DNA from: Paenibacillus sp. V4I3
GTDB taxonomy: Bacteria > Bacillota > Bacilli > Paenibacillales > NBRC-103111
Direction of reading: 5' to 3'
Length of the DNA stretch: 64,000 nt
Assembly (NCBI RefSeq): GCF_030817215.1
Contig: NZ_JAUSZA010000001.1
Coordinates: 3,198,501 to 3,262,500, forward strand
Shown here: positions 18,030-26,695 of the stretch, in pieces
Numbering within the stretch: the stretch's first letter is position 1
How the letters are laid out: the number at the start of each line of letters is the position of its first letter
The notes under the pieces: model-generated
What the model was told of the DNA's origin: nothing
Database searches by the model: none
The model's input: the letters and a program-made list of their open reading frames with translations, nothing else
Translations under genes and position numbers: made by a program

Positions 18030-18626
18030 ATGATTGATCGAAGACGAACAAAAACGTTACGTCATGAGGTTGAACAGGAATTACTAAATGTGACTGATAC
18101 TTCAATATTGATTAATTTAAGTGCTGCTCTAACGAGCCTTTATCCTCATTTGGTCCCCATCCATGCATTTGCTTACGACGCTTGGGATAATATTGTAATC
18201 CCATTGTATTATGAAATGGTCTACCAATCCTTTTACTATAAGTACGGAATAATTATTACTTCAAGTGAAGTGCACCCATATATGTATACTCTTCCTTGCT
18301 ATCGTGGGTTGCACCACATTGAATGCACATTGAAAAAGTCTTTCATTGAAGCATTCATTAACTTCGAATGGGTTCATGTAGAGAAACAAGATCTTGAGAA
18401 TTACTTAATTATTTTTAAGTCGTTCGGTGATGGTTCCAATTTTTTGACTGGCGGTATAACCAAAGAACAAGCTTCCGAAGTCCATTTCAATTTTGTTGAG
18501 GTCGAAATCGTAAGTTCCAAGACTAGAAGTTCAATAGATGGCAACAAATATAAAACCATGTTTATACGTAAGGAAGATTTACATTTCGAATTTGTAGCAG
18601 AAGAGAAGATTTATTGGAATTGTTGA
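18030..18626 (+). CDS. Hypothetical protein, single cassette gene
   Basis: 198 aa from the ATG at 18030, chosen because GAAGGGGG lies eight bases upstream; an in-frame TTG at 17961 falls inside element E12. No signal or membrane segments; aromatic-rich middle (IVIPLYYEMVYQSFYYKYGI). Family not recognised. The stop codon TGA lies inside GTTGAAC, the first arm of the next element, into which IS-b has inserted three bases later. Confidence 0.75.
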   Translation: MIDRRRTKTLRHEVEQELLNVTDTSILINLSAALTSLYPHLVPIHAFAYDAWDNIVIPLYYEMVYQSFYYKYGIIITSSEVHPYMYTLPCYRGLHHIECTLKKSFIEAFINFEWVHVEKQDLENYLIIFKSFGDGSNFLTGGITKEQASEVHFNFVEVEIVSSKTRSSIDGNKYKTMFIRKEDLHFEFVAEEKIYWNC

Positions 18627-18779
18627 ACTCCCTCGGTATGATTTGATTTCCTCACGCAAGCTCGTTTATTCGCAGGATTTCATCCTTTAGATTCGAAGGT
18701 GAATGAAAGTTAGCGAGATATATTAGGATGTGTCGTTAAAAAGGCATGCGGGAACAGAGGTGGGGTTGATTCACCCAAT

Positions 18780-18940
18780 TCGTTCCAAATGCTGCACGTA
18801 TTCTCCACGGTGCCCTTAGCGATTTTCACTCCCATGTCTCAACGGGTCAACAGCCCTTACATTCCTTCGTCACATCTATCCAAGGGGTGGAGGTCGGTCT
18901 TTCTAACGGAATGGGTCGGAGCCCTTTTGTTTAACGTATC
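18780..18940 (-). ncRNA. Putative bridge/seek RNA of IS-b
   Basis: The 3' non-coding segment aligns with the same region of IS-c without gaps over the guide loop: conserved CAAAAGGGC..GACCCAT and CCTCCAC..CTTGG flanks, with a divergent loop between them. The loop contains CCGTTAG (minus strand), identical to the target flank. IS1111-group elements encode their guide RNA downstream of the transposase (established knowledge). Ends are estimates. Confidence 0.55.
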
Positions 18941-19005
18941 CCGATACTCCGTGCTTTCTATGTCATCCTGCGAATACGCCAACTTGCGTGAGATATTGTT
19001 TATTT

Positions 19006-20271
19006 TTAAGCTGCCAATGCAACGATTTTATTTGGGTTGTAGGCTTCATCACTACGGGCCATTCCGACTAAGAGCCGAGCTAACTTTCCACATAACTTCA
19101 TAATAGATTTCATCTTTTTGAGCTTTTTTACTTGAACATTATGGTGATGTAAGGCTTTAAATTCTTGGTTACTCATGACCATGCACATCGTTATTAAATA
19201 GAGAAAGTGACGCAGGCGTGGACGGCCTCGTTTACTGAGTGTCATTTGTCCCTTCCATTTACCTGAGCTTGCCTCGGTCAAATTAAGCCCTGCGTGGCGG
19301 AGTAGGGCGTTCCCATGCGCATAACCTCTAAGATCTCCAGACTCTCCTAAAACACCAGCTAAAGCAATTGAAACTTATACCTGTAATGGCTAGGATCTTG
19401 CCTGAATAGGGGATACGTTCAACAACGTCCTTGGCTTCTTTTTCGATCCTCTGTAGTTGTTTAGTGGCTAAGTCATGCTCCTCAAGGAGCTGCTCTAGAT
19501 GGAGTTTGTAAGCATGTGTTGCCTGCTTTGATCCAACAGTTTGCTTGGCAAGATCGATTAGTAGATGAGCTCTACGCACACCTGAATGCCGTTTCATTGA
19601 TTTCTGCCATCCTTTAATTACATCGCCAGGACTCAGTTTACAAAGGTCAGATGGGAGCGGAAAAAGCCGAAGGGTTAACAAAGCACCTTTGCAAGTTAAG
19701 ATCTTAAAGACTTGTCTCAGTTCAGGGAAGACAATGTCGACCCAACGGTGGATCTGGTTAACGGCACTTACAAGGCGTTTTACGACTGTTTCTCGGTTAG
19801 CCATTAACACTCGCAGCTCCTCATACTCAGAGGAGTGGAAGCGGACAGGGGAGTAGTAGCCGTTTTTCACCATATCGGCAATAACTAAAGCATCTTTTTT
19901 ATCGCTTTTAGAGCGTGTATTGTCGCGGTTTTCTTTATTCTTTTTAACTAGGTGAGGATTAACAAGTACGACTTCAATAGCTTGTTTTTGAGCCACCCGG
20001 CAAGGCTGAACCAGTAATGACCAGTTGGTTCCATACCAACGATTACTTGGGATAGCTTAAATGAGGCTAACAATTCGCGAATCCAACGGTCGAGGGACTT
20101 GAATCCATCTTCGTCATTACTGAACTCTAAAGGATTGCCGAGAGCGACACCACGAAAGTTAACTGCTCTAGCAACATGAGCCTCTTGAGCAATGTCTACA
20201 CCTACAACAATGTGATTAACGGTAATGTTTTCAATGAGTTGATTTTGCTTATCTTGTGATTTAAACTTCAT
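19006..20271 (-). pseudogene. IS1111-type transposase of IS-b, frameshifted
   Basis: ATG at 20271 with GGAGGACG upstream. N-terminal part has VVGVDIAQEAHVA and GMEPTGHYWFSLAGWL, then frameshift near 19970; the second part has KSDKKDALVIADMVKNGYY (DEDD residues), and another shift near 19330 precedes the C-terminal SGKWKGQMTLSKRG segment with the catalytic serine. Homologous throughout to the intact IS-c enzyme. Not functional. Confidence 0.9.
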
Positions 20272-20385
20272 AGTAGAGCGTCCTCCTGGATGATGGAATT
20301 AAAGGGCTTTTGACCCGTAGCGTACTTCCATCGTACCGAGGCGCTCGTTTTTTTACAAAGCTGAAATTTATCCATCTACAGGAAT

Positions 20386-20462
20386 CTAACGGAGAAAGAT
20401 AGCTACAGTCGGCTATGACGATCGGCTGCAGCTTCTGTGCTAACAGGAGGATAATGATTAAC
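20386..20462 (+). repeat. Integron-like element E13 (target of IS-b)
   Basis: CTAACGGAGAAAGATAGCTA; its GTTGAAC arm is at 18622-18628 on the other side of IS-b. Hairpin CAGTCGG..CGGCTGC, right site GTGCTAACAGGAGGATAATG. Confidence 0.8.
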
Positions 20463-20488
20463 ACAAGGAGAAGACAATTCAATAACCA

Positions 20489-20552
20489 GGGAGCAGATCG
20501 CCGCGGCCGGCAGCTACTCCTTTTTTCGTTGAAGTAACGGGCAGGCTAACCG
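20489..20552 (+). repeat. Integron-like element E13b (hairpin plus right site)
   Basis: GGGAGCAGATCGCC..GGCAGCTACTCC with TTTTTT (terminator type), then TTGAAGTAACGGGCAGGCTA. Directly follows E13, so the unit between them is essentially empty. Confidence 0.75.
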
Positions 20553-20584
20553 CTTTGACTTGAAATCATAACCTTATATAAAGA

Positions 20585-20620
20585 AAGAGCCGTATTTGTT
20601 GTCAAATACAGCTCTTTTTG
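20585..20620 (-). terminator. Terminator of the catalase gene
   Basis: AAAGAGCCGTATTTG and CAAATACAGCTCTTTTT form a stem just past the catalase stop; A and T runs on both sides make it usable in both directions. Confidence 0.8.
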
Positions 20621-20624
20621 GTTT

Positions 20625-21980
20625 TCAACCCCTGGTCATTCCATGGATGGCCCGAGAGACCCGTTCTCCAAGCTCGGCAGACGCCTTGTACAGGTAGCCG
20701 AGCACGATGTTTTGCGTTTCGCGCGAGACTTGGACAAGATCGCCGGTTAGGTTCGCAACCAAATGCTCTTGCTGCAGTGGCGCAAGCGATCGGTAGAACT
20801 CACCCGCTTGCATGAAGTCATCCTGCTTCGGGATGTCCGTACGCTCGAGGCGGCCTTCCACGAATCTTCCGTTGCCGCTGGTCACTTGGGAGTCCGGCGA
20901 CCAGTGCTGCTGATGATTGATCGGAATGCTGCGGAAATCCGGACCAAGCCGTCGCCGCTGCGAATCCCAGTAAATGTTAGAGCGCCCTTGCAGCAGTTTA
21001 TCGTCCGACAGCTCTGCGCCTTTCAGCAGGTTCGCAGGGGAGAAGGCCAGCTTCTCGACCTGTTCGCTATAGTTATCCGGATTGCGGTTCAAGACCAGTC
21101 TGCCGACCGGATGCAACGGATACTGCCGCTCATCCCATATTTTCGTATCGTCCAGCGGGTCGAAGGGGAGGGTGGCCTCGTCTTGAGGGTTCATCAGCTG
21201 CACGTAAAGGCCGTATTCCACCCCTTTGCCCGCCTGCAGGGTATCGAACAAATCCTTAGCGGCATAATCGGGATTCTCGCCTGACAGTCGGGAGGCTTCT
21301 CGCTGATCGATGTACTGAATGCCGGCAAGAGGCATCCAGTGATATTTGACGTAGGTGCGCATGCCTTGTGCGTTTTTCCAGACGTAGGTATTGACGCTGT
21401 GGCCCGGGATGTGGCGAAGGCTTTTAATCGTGCCGACGTCAGAGTACAGCCAAAGCACGAAGTTGGTGGCTTCCGGCGCCCGGGCGACGAAGTTCCAGAA
21501 CCGCTCCGGCTCGGTTAGGTTATTGACGGGTGAAGGCAAGAGGGAGCGGATAAACTCCGGAAAGCGGATGGCGTCCCGGACGGCGAATACCGGGATGTGG
21601 TTGCAGACCAGATCGAATACGCCCTGGTCCGTGTAGAACTTGGTGGTGAAGCCGCGCACGTTGCGGGACGTATCCGGCGTACCCCGATTGCTGACAGCAA
21701 GCGAAAATCTGACAGTGACGGGGACCTGCAGGCCCGGATTTTGCAGGAAGCACAGCTGCGTGTAGGCCGGCATCGCGTTAACGGTCTGGAAGTAGCCGAA
21801 GGCGCCGCAGCCCTTGACATGTACGGGTCTCTCCAGCGGTTTCTCATGGATAAACGTCTCCAGTGTTTCGTGGAGTATACTATCCTGCTCCAGCACGGGG
21901 CCTCGACTTCCAACCGTCTGCGAGTGTTCAACATCCGGAAGCTCCCCCGGCCAGAGGCGTTTTCCTGTGTTCTCGTTCAT
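20625..21980 (-). CDS. Heme catalase
   Basis: 451 aa from the ATG at 21980 (GGGAGGT six bases upstream). Catalytic His in RPVHVKGCGAFGYFQ, distal Asn in LVCNHIPVFAVRDAIRFPEF, proximal heme-ligand Tyr in SNIYWDSQRRRLGPDF, so all key residues are present. Shorter than 480-500 aa clade-3 catalases, with a clipped C-terminus. Converts hydrogen peroxide to water and oxygen in the cytosol. Clearly GC-richer than its neighbours and on the minus strand, so it may be acquired. A monocistronic unit between E13b and IS-c. Confidence 0.93.
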   Translation of the reverse strand: MNENTGKRLWPGELPDVEHSQTVGSRGPVLEQDSILHETLETFIHEKPLERPVHVKGCGAFGYFQTVNAMPAYTQLCFLQNPGLQVPVTVRFSLAVSNRGTPDTSRNVRGFTTKFYTDQGVFDLVCNHIPVFAVRDAIRFPEFIRSLLPSPVNNLTEPERFWNFVARAPEATNFVLWLYSDVGTIKSLRHIPGHSVNTYVWKNAQGMRTYVKYHWMPLAGIQYIDQREASRLSGENPDYAAKDLFDTLQAGKGVEYGLYVQLMNPQDEATLPFDPLDDTKIWDERQYPLHPVGRLVLNRNPDNYSEQVEKLAFSPANLLKGAELSDDKLLQGRSNIYWDSQRRRLGPDFRSIPINHQQHWSPDSQVTSGNGRFVEGRLERTDIPKQDDFMQAGEFYRSLAPLQQEHLVANLTGDLVQVSRETQNIVLGYLYKASAELGERVSRAIHGMTRG

Positions 21981-22301
21981 CTCTCTACCTCCCAAGCCGC
22001 ACTATAAATTGTATGGACATATTAAGGTATGAGGCGCTTGGCTATGAATATGACAGTGATCAAAGCATGAAAAAGGCACCCCGTGTGGGGTAACTTACGT
22101 TATTCCGCCAGAACATGAAAACGTCCAGTTGAATGTAATTTCCTAAATTGACGGCAAGTCTTTTTTTAAAATGGTTAAAGGAAAGGAAATGGAAAATTTA
22201 CTATTATTCAACCGAAGAAACCCGCAAAACGGAGAAGGGAATTAAGACCAATACGAAACGTTTCAAGATAGCGGCAAGGAAATAATGGGGTGGTGGGGTG
22301 T
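21981..22301. other. Gene-less stretch upstream of the catalase
   Basis: Contains the divergent upstream region of catalase, a small hairpin GCACCCCGTGTGGGGT near 22076 and a start-less protein-like frame ending KRFKIAARK before 22285. I see no convincing gene. Confidence 0.4.
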
Positions 22302-22338
22302 TAAGCTAAACATTCCTGTATAGCCTAAGAAATGGGCT

Positions 22339-23703
22339 TTGTCAAAAAAGGAGCGCCTCGGTATGATGGGTTTGTCGACGGGTAGATACCAACACCATCA
22401 AGGAGGCGCTCTAATTAAGAAGTTTAAGCAATCAGACGGACAAAATCAACGTATTGAACGAATTACCACTTCACATCTTGTAGTGGGCATTGATATGGCA
22501 AAGGAAACACAAGTAGCTCAAGCTACTAATTATCGAGGAATTGTCCTTACGAACCAGCATCTATCATTCAAAAACACACTCCAGGGATTTGAAAAATTAC
22601 ATCGTTGGATGGAAGGCTTGCAACAAAAACATCGATTAAAGAACATCATAATTGGCATGGAGCCGACGGGACACTATTGGTACAGTTTGGCTAACTGGCT
22701 TGTTGAGAAGGGCTTAAATGTTGTTTTAGTTAATCCTGCAACGACGAAACGAAACAAGGAGAACCGAGATAATTGTCCCTCCAAGAGTGACCCGAAGGAT
22801 GCCCTTGTTATTGCGGATGTTATTAGCCGTGGCTATTATTATGAATACATTCGGCAAGCGACTCATTTTCAGAGGTTACGGACCCTAATGAATGATAGAG
22901 AATTTTGGGTCACAAATAGTGTTCGGATGCAGAATCGGATCATCCGCTGGCTAGATATACGCTTCCCTGAGTATGCTTCTGTGTTTAAAGATTGGACCTG
23001 TCCACGATCCATAGCTACGCTCAAAGAGTTCCCGTCTCCGTTGGATCTAAAAGGTCAATCTACGTCAGAAGTTATTACAGGTTGGCGAAAATATATGAAA
23101 CGAGCTGGCGGCTCCACAGGTATTCAGAAGGCCGCTGAACTACTCTCTAAAGCGGTTCAAAGCGTGGGGGAAACTGTAGCGCTGAATGAGGCCAAACAGG
23201 ATCTGCATCGCTTATTAGAAGAGTACGAGCACATTGATAGTATATTGAACCAAATAGCACAAGAAATCGCAGCTTTACTTGGTGAGATTCCAATTGCTAG
23301 CCAACTTCGTTCCGTTAAGGGTTTGAGCACAATCTATATTGCAGCAATTCTGGCTGGTGCGGGTGATCTGAAGCAGTACGCTCACGGTCGCCAGTTGCTA
23401 CGGAAGGCCGGTTTAAATTTAGCAGAGAGCATGTCTGGAAAGCGTAGGGGCCAGATCATACTCTCGAAACGAGGAGATTCCACACTTCGAAAATATTTGT
23501 ATCTGGCTACCTTAACATTAGTGGGAACAAATCCTATATTTAAGCAATTACATGAGAATAATGTGCAAGTTAAACATATGAGTAAGCAGAAGTCGATATT
23601 TAAATTGCTTGGAAAACTGGCACGAATCTTAGTTGGCATGGTGCATTCCGAGGAGCCATTTACTCCTGAAAAAACGGTCATTCAGTATACTCAGGCTGCC
23701 TAA
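22339..23703 (+). CDS. IS110/IS1111-family transposase (IS-c)
   Basis: 454 aa if started at the TTG 22339. The homologous start in IS-b corresponds to ATTAAGAAGTTTAAG here (about 22412), where the expected ATG reads AAG or an ATT start is used; AGGAGGCG sits just upstream of that point, so the native enzyme probably begins there (about 430 aa). DEDD RuvC-like residues: GIDMAKETQ, GMEPTGHYWYSLANWL, KSDPKDALVIAD. C-terminal RNA-guided catalytic part LNLAESMSGKRRGQIIL with the serine. Works as a bridge/seek-RNA-guided recombinase. Confidence 0.92.
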   Translation: MSKKERLGMMGLSTGRYQHHQGGALIKKFKQSDGQNQRIERITTSHLVVGIDMAKETQVAQATNYRGIVLTNQHLSFKNTLQGFEKLHRWMEGLQQKHRLKNIIIGMEPTGHYWYSLANWLVEKGLNVVLVNPATTKRNKENRDNCPSKSDPKDALVIADVISRGYYYEYIRQATHFQRLRTLMNDREFWVTNSVRMQNRIIRWLDIRFPEYASVFKDWTCPRSIATLKEFPSPLDLKGQSTSEVITGWRKYMKRAGGSTGIQKAAELLSKAVQSVGETVALNEAKQDLHRLLEEYEHIDSILNQIAQEIAALLGEIPIASQLRSVKGLSTIYIAAILAGAGDLKQYAHGRQLLRKAGLNLAESMSGKRRGQIILSKRGDSTLRKYLYLATLTLVGTNPIFKQLHENNVQVKHMSKQKSIFKLLGKLARILVGMVHSEEPFTPEKTVIQYTQAA

Positions 23704-23774
23704 CATCTTCGAACTAACGTAAATTGATTCATTCGCAGGACTTCGAAAAAAGAAAGCACGGAGGACCGAGTTCG

Positions 23775-23945
23775 TTCTTCAAAAGGGCACAGACCCATCC
23801 GCTAAACGCTATCGGTCTCCACACCTTGGATAGGTGTAATGAAGGAATGTAAGGGCGTCGACCCGTAGAGCCTTGGGATGGTCAATCTCCAGGGGATTGT
23901 GGAGTATGCGTGCAGTAGATTTTCGAAACGGGGAAATGTTCCAAT
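23775..23945 (+). ncRNA. Putative bridge/seek RNA of IS-c
   Basis: Structured 3' region conserved with IS-b. The variable loop reads GCTAAACGCTATCGG (23801-23815): GCTAAAC equals the left insertion flank, and GCTATCG is complementary to CGATAGC of the right-hand part of the same simple site (24092-24098 region). Ends are estimates; the RNA itself is inferred. Confidence 0.55.
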
Positions 23946-24084
23946 GTTTCTTCTATTCCCGCATGCCTTAATAGGGTACATTACGGTCGCAACAACCTAG
24001 TATTCTTAAGATTACTATATTTCAAAGTGATGAAATCCTGCGAATGATTGAGTTTACGTGAGATAAACCCTTAAAACTGAGGGA

Positions 24085-24160
24085 CGGAGAACGATAGCTT
24101 AATAAACAACTAAGACGCGGCTGTCGACATCGATCGGCAGCCGCGTTAAGCATTTAACAA
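24085..24160 (+). repeat. Integron-like element E14 (interrupted by IS-c)
   Basis: CGGAGAACGATAGCTTAATA, hairpin ACGCGGCTGtcgacatcgatCGGCAGCCGCGT, then only a degenerate right end. The missing first arm TTAAGCTAA is at 22301 beyond IS-c. Confidence 0.8.
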
Positions 24161-24421
24161 AGAGTCTCCTTAGAAACTACAGCTTCCTGCTTTATACAAA
24201 TATCGTGCGGGGGAAATACGACAGATTCTTGAAATGAGATTGATCCTTAATCGTTTGAAGAAGCTCTGTTTTGCTTGTCTTCAGCACTTCCCTGATGCTT
24301 GGAACTGAAGGTGCAAAAAAAAGACCCACATGTGATATGGGTTGACTAAGTGAAGGATGAGTTGTCTTAATATTAAATTATGTAATCATAACTGAAAGAG
24401 TGTTGGGTTTTCGGATCTACA
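24161..24421. other. Gene-less stretch with a minus-strand gene end
   Basis: On the minus strand an open frame without a start (about 24192-24330) reads PSIREVLKTSKTELLQTIKD and ends RTIFV-stop, probably the tail of an unrecognised gene. Otherwise empty. Confidence 0.35.
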
Positions 24422-24610
24422 TTTAAGGTCGCTGCGATGACGTTTGCGAACGGCAGCGATAATATCGCGATTTTCATCCCGATATTCGCGAGCCAAAATC
24501 TATGCGCAAACATAACAACACTGGTAGTTTTCATTGTTATGGTCGCGATTTGGTGCTATCTAGGATACAAACTGGTTAAAGCGCCACTTATAGCAAAAGT
24601 GTTAGAATAA
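24422..24610 (+). pseudogene. CadD-type cadmium-resistance transporter fragment
   Basis: A start-less 62-codon frame: FKVAAMTFANGSDNIAIFIP, a membrane segment TTLVVFIVMVAIWCYLGYKL, then APLIAKVLE-stop. The FANGxDNI motif and the WCYLGYKL helix are characteristic of the CadD family (about 200 aa), so both the N-terminus and middle are deleted. Confidence 0.7.
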
Positions 24611-24713
24611 TATGGTTATATTAAGGGTTGTCTGCTTTTTCTTATAAAGAGGGTGACCGAACACATTAGAACTTATTATTTGATGATCGAAAATACCGAT
24701 CATTTGATGTATT

Positions 24714-24740
24714 AAAGGCCGCGAAAATCGTGGCTTTTTT
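24714..24740 (+). terminator. Possible terminator
   Basis: AAAGGCCGCG-AAAAT-CGTGGCTTTTTT; short imperfect stem with a T run, after the CadD remnant. Confidence 0.5.
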
Positions 24741-24906
24741 GATTATGGGATTAAATTTTTGTCAAAACCAAATGGTAAGAACTTTATGCCATTCCCATTA
24801 TCTCTTCCACTGTTATGTTTTAAAATTCTGTCCTTTCTTCGTCTGATATAAAAATGCATCCCCTAGAATTCATCGGATTAACAAGGGTTTTTATCCAATG
24901 TCTATT

Positions 24907-25131
24907 CTAAAGGCTGCACTTCAAAGTATCCCCGACCTTTTTCGTACTACCGGAGGAAGTCATTACTATGGATAATTCCGACAATTTATGTAAAGGGGGA
25001 AGATTTGGCATCTCCCTTATAAATTTTACCAGACTGGACTGTTGATGTTTACATAAAAACAATTCGAGGTCGTCTGGAGTGGTAAATGTGCACACTCCTT
25101 GTACATCGATGAGGTAAGCATGTAAAAACAT
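24907..25131 (-). CDS. Possible small protein, unrecognised
   Basis: 74 aa (MFLHAYLIDVQGVCTFTTPD..). No good ribosome binding site is seen. The composition is protein-like, but nothing identifies it. It may be a decayed gene. The stretch 24741-24906 upstream holds nothing I recognise. Confidence 0.3.
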   Translation of the reverse strand: MFLHAYLIDVQGVCTFTTPDDLELFLCKHQQSSLVKFIREMPNLPPLHKLSELSIVMTSSGSTKKVGDTLKCSL

Positions 25132-25201
25132 AGTCCAGGATATTATGAGTGGTACAATTTACTTTAAATTTATTCTATATATTTCCCTTAAAAATTATCT
25201 G

Positions 25202-25705
25202 TTATACATTTCTGCTTTTAGAAAAATAATCTTGTGTATCTTTGCGTGATTGAGGGGAGAGAACTCGATTAAGCTCTTCATTCAACCATGTAAGTGACTT
25301 GTTGCGCAGCATATTACGCATACTATCTTCAGCCTCAAGCATTGCATGCTTAATCACACAGGGAGTAACTCGACAGCTCGCTGCAAACTCTTCATCACGG
25401 CAGAGCATGCTATTATTTTTGATGTTTTTACACTGAAAAATAGGAGCAGCCCCTTCCACAGCCTCAACTACATCCCAAAAGGAAATCTCCGAAGGTGACT
25501 TGGCTAATCTATAGCCTCCTTTTATTCCAGGGACAGAGATTACGATTCCAGATTTTGCTAATCTACTAAAAATTTTAGCAAGATAGCTCTCTGGAACTCC
25601 TTGAAAAGTGGAAATCTCTTTAACACTAATTGTAGAATCTTGTGGAATATCGACTAAATATACCAAGCAATGCAGTGCATATTCTACGCCTATACTATAC
25701 TGCAT
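25202..25705 (-). CDS. Rrf2-family transcriptional regulator
   Basis: 167 aa. N-terminal winged helix: YSIGVEYALHCLVYL, recognition region GVPESYLAKIFSRLAKSGIV, wing PGIKGGYRLAKSP, all typical of Rrf2. The C-terminal half has four cysteines (FQCKN, MLCRD, SCRVTPC), the place where cluster- or redox-sensing members carry their sensing cysteines. Divergent from the azoreductase-EamA-AhpD-like genes, which it may regulate, by analogy with azoreductase/quinone-stress regulation in Bacillus. Confidence 0.92.
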   Translation of the reverse strand: MQYSIGVEYALHCLVYLVDIPQDSTISVKEISTFQGVPESYLAKIFSRLAKSGIVISVPGIKGGYRLAKSPSEISFWDVVEAVEGAAPIFQCKNIKNNSMLCRDEEFAASCRVTPCVIKHAMLEAEDSMRNMLRNKSLTWLNEELNRVLSPQSRKDTQDYFSKSRNV

Positions 25706-25825
25706 GCAAACACCTGCTTTCTAAATTAAAAGGTTGTTATTAATATTAATCATCTTAGGTGGATTTAAAACCCTTGTCAAATAGGGAATTAGATATATTA
25801 AGCAAAATGACCTTTGATTTATTGG

Positions 25826-25854
25826 TTGACAGACATCCACTAAAGAGATATATT
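25826..25854 (+). promoter_or_regulatory. Strong sigma-A promoter before the azoreductase gene
   Basis: TTGACA, 17-bp spacer, TATATT, about 180 bp upstream of the start codon. The long leader (25861-26035) holds no obvious structure. The region 25706-26035 otherwise contains AT-rich symmetrical ATATTAATATTAAT near 25735, a candidate Rrf2 site. Confidence 0.7.
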
Positions 25855-26035
25855 AGACAACGTTAAACCACGCTAAACCTTGTCCACTTTATCCGAGTAT
25901 AAAACATTTAATATTTCAAGGAAGTGATGATCATTTAAAACTCTGTTGATTCTGTAGACGATGGGCGGGCGAGGCGGTCTTAATTTCAAACCAAAGTAAT
26001 GAGCAGTGAAATTTTTTATTAAGGAGAGATCAATT

Positions 26036-26660
26036 TTGTCAACCGTTTTGTACGTAACTGCACATCCACTAGATAAGAGTGCATCCCATAGTTTGTCAGT
26101 CGGTCATGAATTTGTCCAAGCCTACCAGGAAGCGAACCCTATCGATGAAGTTGTTCATTTAGATCTTTATAAAACGGATATTCCTCAACTTGACGCCGAA
26201 GTGTTAAGTGGCTGGAAGCGGCAGTACAATTGATGAATTGAGCTCGAGTACTCGAGTTAAAGTAACACGTTTGAATGAAATTGTTGATCAATTTCTAACG
26301 GCAGATAAAATCGTCGTCGTCAATCCTGTTTGGAATTTTTTGTTCCCACCCGTACTAAAAGCCTATATTGATGCAATTTGCATAGCTGGGAAAACCGTTA
26401 AATATACACCTGAAGGTATTATCGGATTAGCAACTGACAAAAAATTGCTTAACATTCAAGCTTCCGGAAGCGTCCTCTCCGAGGGGCAATCGGCAGGATT
26501 CGAATTCAGCCATAGCTATTTGACAGCTATATGTAAATTCATTGGTATATCGTCAATAGAATTTATTTATATTGAGGGTACGGGAGCTGCACCAGATAAA
26601 GTAGCTACTATTAAAGAAAGAGCCACTCAACAAGCACTTGAATTAGCCAAACGTTTCTAA
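26036..26660 (+). pseudogene. FMN-dependent NADH-azoreductase, frameshifted
   Basis: TTG start at 26036 (AAGGAGAG upstream). First part STVLYVTAHPLDKSASHSLS through DIPQLDAEVLSGW, then a frameshift near 26215; the other frame continues GSTIDELSSSTRVKV, the FMN-binding NPVWNFLFPPVLKAYIDAI, and ends ALELAKRF. Total about 208 residues, the normal AzoR length. FMN flavodoxin fold, quinone/azo reduction. A single one- or two-base loss accounts for it, so a sequencing error or a recent mutation are both possible. Confidence 0.88.
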
Positions 26661-26695
26661 ATGTGGAGAGACCGAGCTGGACACGGAGAGGCAAC

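Larger units (their letters stand above)
18629..20385 (-). mobile_element. IS110/IS1111-type insertion sequence IS-b inserted in element E13
   Basis: 1757 bp. In IS orientation it starts ATTCCTGTA and ends GAGGGA, the same ends as IS-c. Removing it rejoins GTTGAAC with CTAACGGAGAAAGATAG into a perfect left simple site, with at most one base duplicated. Its transposase is frameshifted. A putative guide RNA segment (18903-18910, CTAACGGA on the + strand) equals the eight bases flanking its left end at 20386-20393. Confidence 0.88.
22312..24084 (+). mobile_element. IS110/IS1111-type insertion sequence IS-c inserted in element E14
   Basis: 1773 bp, beginning ATTCCTGTA and ending GAGGGA. Left flank TTAAGCTAAAC (22301-22311), right flank CGGAGAACGATAGC (24085 on): together they rebuild a left simple site. 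The 3' non-coding region carries GCTAAAC (23801-23807), identical to the left flank GCTAAAC (22305-22311). One transposase gene, apparently intact. Confidence 0.9.

Noticed and set aside
22172..22285. Start-less frame (YYYSTEETRKTEKGIKTN) as a recombinase remnant
   Set aside because: Slight resemblance to the N-terminal part of phage-type integrases, but too short and without any catalytic motif.
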